Below are positions 5,057 through 6,756 of a stretch of 6,756 nucleotides of DNA, piece after piece. Positions within the stretch are counted from its first letter, which is position 1. Every line of letters begins with the position of its first letter. The DNA comes from an uncultured Actinomycetes bacterium (GTDB lineage Bacteria; Actinomycetota; Thermoleophilia; Solirubrobacterales; Solirubrobacteraceae). The stretch is from the NCBI GenBank assembly GCA_937888775.1, contig CALAQT010000004.1, positions 1-6,756 of the forward strand. The letters are read 5' to 3'. A program made the position numbers and the translations under genes. The notes under the pieces were generated by a model. It was not told the origin of the DNA. It saw only the letters and a list, made by a program, of their open reading frames with translations, and did no database searches.

Positions 5057-5209
5057 TCATCTGTGACAACGACCGTGCCCGACTTCACCGCCGGAACATT
5101 GCCTGAACAGCTGAAAACGTCCGGCGCCGGTGCCGTGCAGACGCCCCAGTTCGTTCCGAAGACGCGGACGATCCGTAGTCAGGACCTCGTGGGGCACCAT
5201 CACCGCCAC
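5057..5209 (-). CDS. Possible 50-aa small protein
   Basis: A minus-strand GTG at 5209 lies 6 nt after GGAGG (complement of 5216-5220), an ideal ribosome binding site geometry, and opens a 50-residue frame ending at TGA 5057-5059. The residues look natural and slightly basic (VPHEVLTTDRPRLRNELGRL, 5-24, then TGAGRFQLF). An in-frame ATG at 5200 is an alternative. It lies 45 nt upstream of the DUF1918 gene in the same direction. No family recognised. Codon third positions are only moderately GC-rich, so it remains tentative. Confidence 0.4.
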   Translation of the reverse strand: MAVMVPHEVLTTDRPRLRNELGRLHGTGAGRFQLFRQCSGGEVGHGRCHR

Positions 5210-5384
5210 CCACAACCTCCGTGATGAAGCTGCACAAGCACAAGATCGCCCCCGGCGCCACCTGAAACCCAAACGCCGGCCGTCCCTCTCGCTACCCGCC
5301 CGCAGCCGCCCGCCGCCCGCTAGGCATTTCCGCGACACCCTCAAATTGGAGAGCGGGAGCTCGGACGTCGCTGGCGCTGGCTTG

Positions 5385-5493
5385 CGCTCCGGACGAGAGC
5401 GAGCGGCCCGCAGCCTCGCCGCAGGTACAGCCCCTTCGCCGTCATTGCGATCACGTCCAACTCGAGGACCTCGCTGTCGCATCTGGTGCGGAG
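5385..5493 (-). repeat. Long inverted repeat, copy 2 (partner 506-614)
   Basis: This is the reverse-complement partner of 506-614, with six differences over 109 bp. Read on the minus strand, the coding-like frame (CDSEVLELDVIAMTAKGLYL) is open through the repeat and upstream of it (TGG where copy 1 has TGA), and ends at TGA 5341-5343. The frame upstream of the repeat runs antisense to the start of the deacetylase gene, so an intact gene is doubtful. The last part after the repeat is Ser/Arg/Gln-rich and differs from copy 1. Both copies look like remnants of one ancestral gene. Confidence 0.8.
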
Positions 5494-5538
5494 GAACCAC
5501 GACCTCGGGCGCCGATGGCTCGCACGGCTACCGCGCCC

Positions 5539-5544
5539 GGAGGG
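5539..5544 (+). promoter_or_regulatory. Ribosome binding site of the deacetylase gene
   Basis: GGAGGG lies 5 nt before GTG 5550, which decides the start of the right-edge gene and places the first membrane segment 13 residues from the N-terminus. Confidence 0.7.
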
Positions 5545-5549
5545 TCCGC

Positions 5550-6756
5550 GTGCCGGCGCGCATCTGGAACCCGCCTGGTCACTGGCGGCTACTCGGATTC
5601 TGCCTGCTGGTAATGCTTGCCCTGATCTCGTTCCAGGGGTTCGCGACGCACACCGTCGGCGCCAGCACCGAAGGGGCACAGAGCTCGCAGGCCCCGCTTG
5701 CCCACTCACGTCCGATCGTGGTCGCCCGCGGCGGCAGGCTCGTGTCGCTGCAACCGCCGCCCGGCCGCCGGATCGCGCTGACTTTCGACGACGGACCGGA
5801 CCCGCGATGGACGCTCCGAATCGCCGACGAGCTGCGCGCGGCGGGGGTGCACGCGACGTTCTTCGTGATCGGCAGCCAGGCCGCTCGCTATCCGGGCATC
5901 GTCCGCGAGCTCGTGCGCGATGGCGACGAGATCGGCAACCACACGTTCACCCACGTGTTGCTAGCCGGCGTACCGCTGTGGGAGCGCCGGATGCAGATCG
6001 GCTTGACCGAGGCCACGATCGCCGGCATCACCGGCCGTTACGCGCGGCTCGTGCGCCCGCCGTACTCGGCCACACCCGACGCGGTCACGCCGCTTGATGA
6101 CCGCATCCTTGCGCAGTTGGCCGGAAGCCGGTACTTCATCGTGCTCGCCAATTACGACAGCCAGGATTGGCAGCGCCCGGGAGTCGCCCGGATCCTGCGC
6201 AACGCGTCCCCGCCCGGCAGCACCGGCGGGATCGTGATGCTCCACGACGGCGGGGGTGACCGCTCGCAAACCGTCACGGCCGTGCGGCAGCTGATCCCGC
6301 GGCTGCGAGCTCGCGGCTTTCGGTTCGTCACCGTTTCACAGCTCGCGGGCCTGAGACCCGGGGTCGCTGACCCGGTCGCGAGCGGGTGGTCCAGCACTCG
6401 CGGCGAGATCTTCGTTCTGAGCGTGCGAGTCGCATACGTGATGACGTCGGTGATCTCGGTGGTGCTGATCCTGATTGCCGCGCTCGTGATCCTCCGAGCC
6501 CTGCTGCTATTCGCCCTCGCAACGCACCACGTGCGACGGACTCGCGGGACGGCCTCGCAGGATCACGCCCCTTCGGTCGCAGTCATCGTTCCCGCCTACA
6601 ACGAGGAGGTCGGGATCGCTCGCGCGGTGCTCTCACTGGCGGCGAGCGACTATCCAGCGTTCGAGGTTGTCGTCATCGACGACGGCTCCACCGATCACAC
6701 GGCGGAGATCGTCGCATCGCTCGATCTCGACCGCGTTCGCCTGGTGCGCCAGGACA
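5550..6756 (+). CDS. Polysaccharide deacetylase-glycosyltransferase 2 fusion (partial, 3' end beyond window)
   Basis: The frame is open from GTG 5550 to the window edge (402 codons). Residues 13-31 (LLGFCLLVMLALISFQGF) form a membrane anchor. A NodB-type carbohydrate esterase 4 domain follows: TFDDGPD at 78-84 with catalytic D80 and metal-binding D81, metal ligands H131 and H135 (GNHTFTH), RPPY at 169-172, DSQDW at 203-207 and LHD at 231-233 with catalytic H232. All key residues are present, so it should be an active metal-dependent deacetylase outside the membrane. A second hydrophobic stretch spans about 294-326. A family 2 glycosyltransferase begins at about 343 (VAVIVPAYNEE), with DDGSTD at 377-382, and is cut by the edge. 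By family knowledge such fusions join NodB-like and NodC-like activities to make and deacetylate a surface polysaccharide, probably N-acetylhexosamine-based. The substrate is inferred. Confidence 0.95.
   Translation, partial: MPARIWNPPGHWRLLGFCLLVMLALISFQGFATHTVGASTEGAQSSQAPLAHSRPIVVARGGRLVSLQPPPGRRIALTFDDGPDPRWTLRIADELRAAGVHATFFVIGSQAARYPGIVRELVRDGDEIGNHTFTHVLLAGVPLWERRMQIGLTEATIAGITGRYARLVRPPYSATPDAVTPLDDRILAQLAGSRYFIVLANYDSQDWQRPGVARILRNASPPGSTGGIVMLHDGGGDRSQTVTAVRQLIPRLRARGFRFVTVSQLAGLRPGVADPVASGWSSTRGEIFVLSVRVAYVMTSVISVVLILIAALVILRALLLFALATHHVRRTRGTASQDHAPSVAVIVPAYNEEVGIARAVLSLAASDYPAFEVVVIDDGSTDHTAEIVASLDLDRVRLVRQD

Larger units (their letters stand above)
5210..5549. other. Region between divergent genes with inverted repeat copy
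   Basis: No confident gene. It contains the second inverted repeat copy (5385-5493), GC-rich low-complexity sequence around 5296-5322, and presumably the promoter of the deacetylase-glycosyltransferase gene that starts at 5550. Confidence 0.5.

Noticed and set aside
5486..6097. A 203-residue plus-strand open frame overlapping the deacetylase gene
   Set aside because: Its translation is Arg/Ala/Pro-rich and lacks motifs, while the overlapping frame from 5550 carries the complete NodB signature; this is a shadow frame.
1..6756. tRNA, rRNA, CRISPR array, transposase or integrase genes
   Set aside because: I looked for T-loop motifs, regularly spaced repeats and transposase or recombinase protein motifs on both strands and found none.

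Overview
The window is high-GC DNA with strongly GC-biased third codon positions in its clear genes. It contains a DUF1918-type protein, a single-domain cold-shock protein, small winged-helix proteins and a NodB-glycosyltransferase fusion. Together these suggest a high-GC actinobacterium, possibly of the Thermoleophilia/Solirubrobacterales group. That placement is an inference from protein style, not a database result.

Layout. Positions 1-708 hold no confident gene, but include a short hairpin (470-488) and one copy of a 109-bp inverted repeat (506-614). A small helical protein of unknown function follows at 709-1002. A probable hypothetical protein lies at 1286-1582. The cold-shock protein gene cspA is at 1719-1922 and ends at a GC-rich hairpin (1930-1968). 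Facing it on the minus strand is a coiled-coil-rich unknown gene (start 2755) with an almost perfect ribosome binding site; its 3' part looks frameshifted near 2205. Positions 2756-3299 hold no confident gene. A plus-strand group of small genes follows: a tentative 80-aa gene (3300-3542) overlapping the start of a winged-helix protein with a basic linker (3529-4014), then a second, unrelated small winged-helix-like protein (4139-4408). After a non-coding stretch with a perfect 14-bp palindrome (4616-4629) come two small minus-strand genes: a DUF1918 protein (4781-5011) and a possible 50-aa peptide (5057-5209). The second copy of the inverted repeat (5385-5493) lies just upstream of the last gene, a membrane-anchored NodB-type polysaccharide deacetylase fused to a family 2 glycosyltransferase. 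That gene starts at GTG 5550 and runs off the right edge.

Most identifiable genes encode small nucleic-acid-binding or unknown proteins. The exception is the right-edge gene, which probably makes and modifies an extracellular or cell-envelope polysaccharide. I see no transposase, CRISPR array, tRNA or rRNA, and no clear multi-gene system. The most unusual signals are the inverted repeat that keeps an open coding frame at both ends of a 5-kb segment, the frameshifted minus-strand gene with its very strong ribosome binding site, and the intergenic palindrome.
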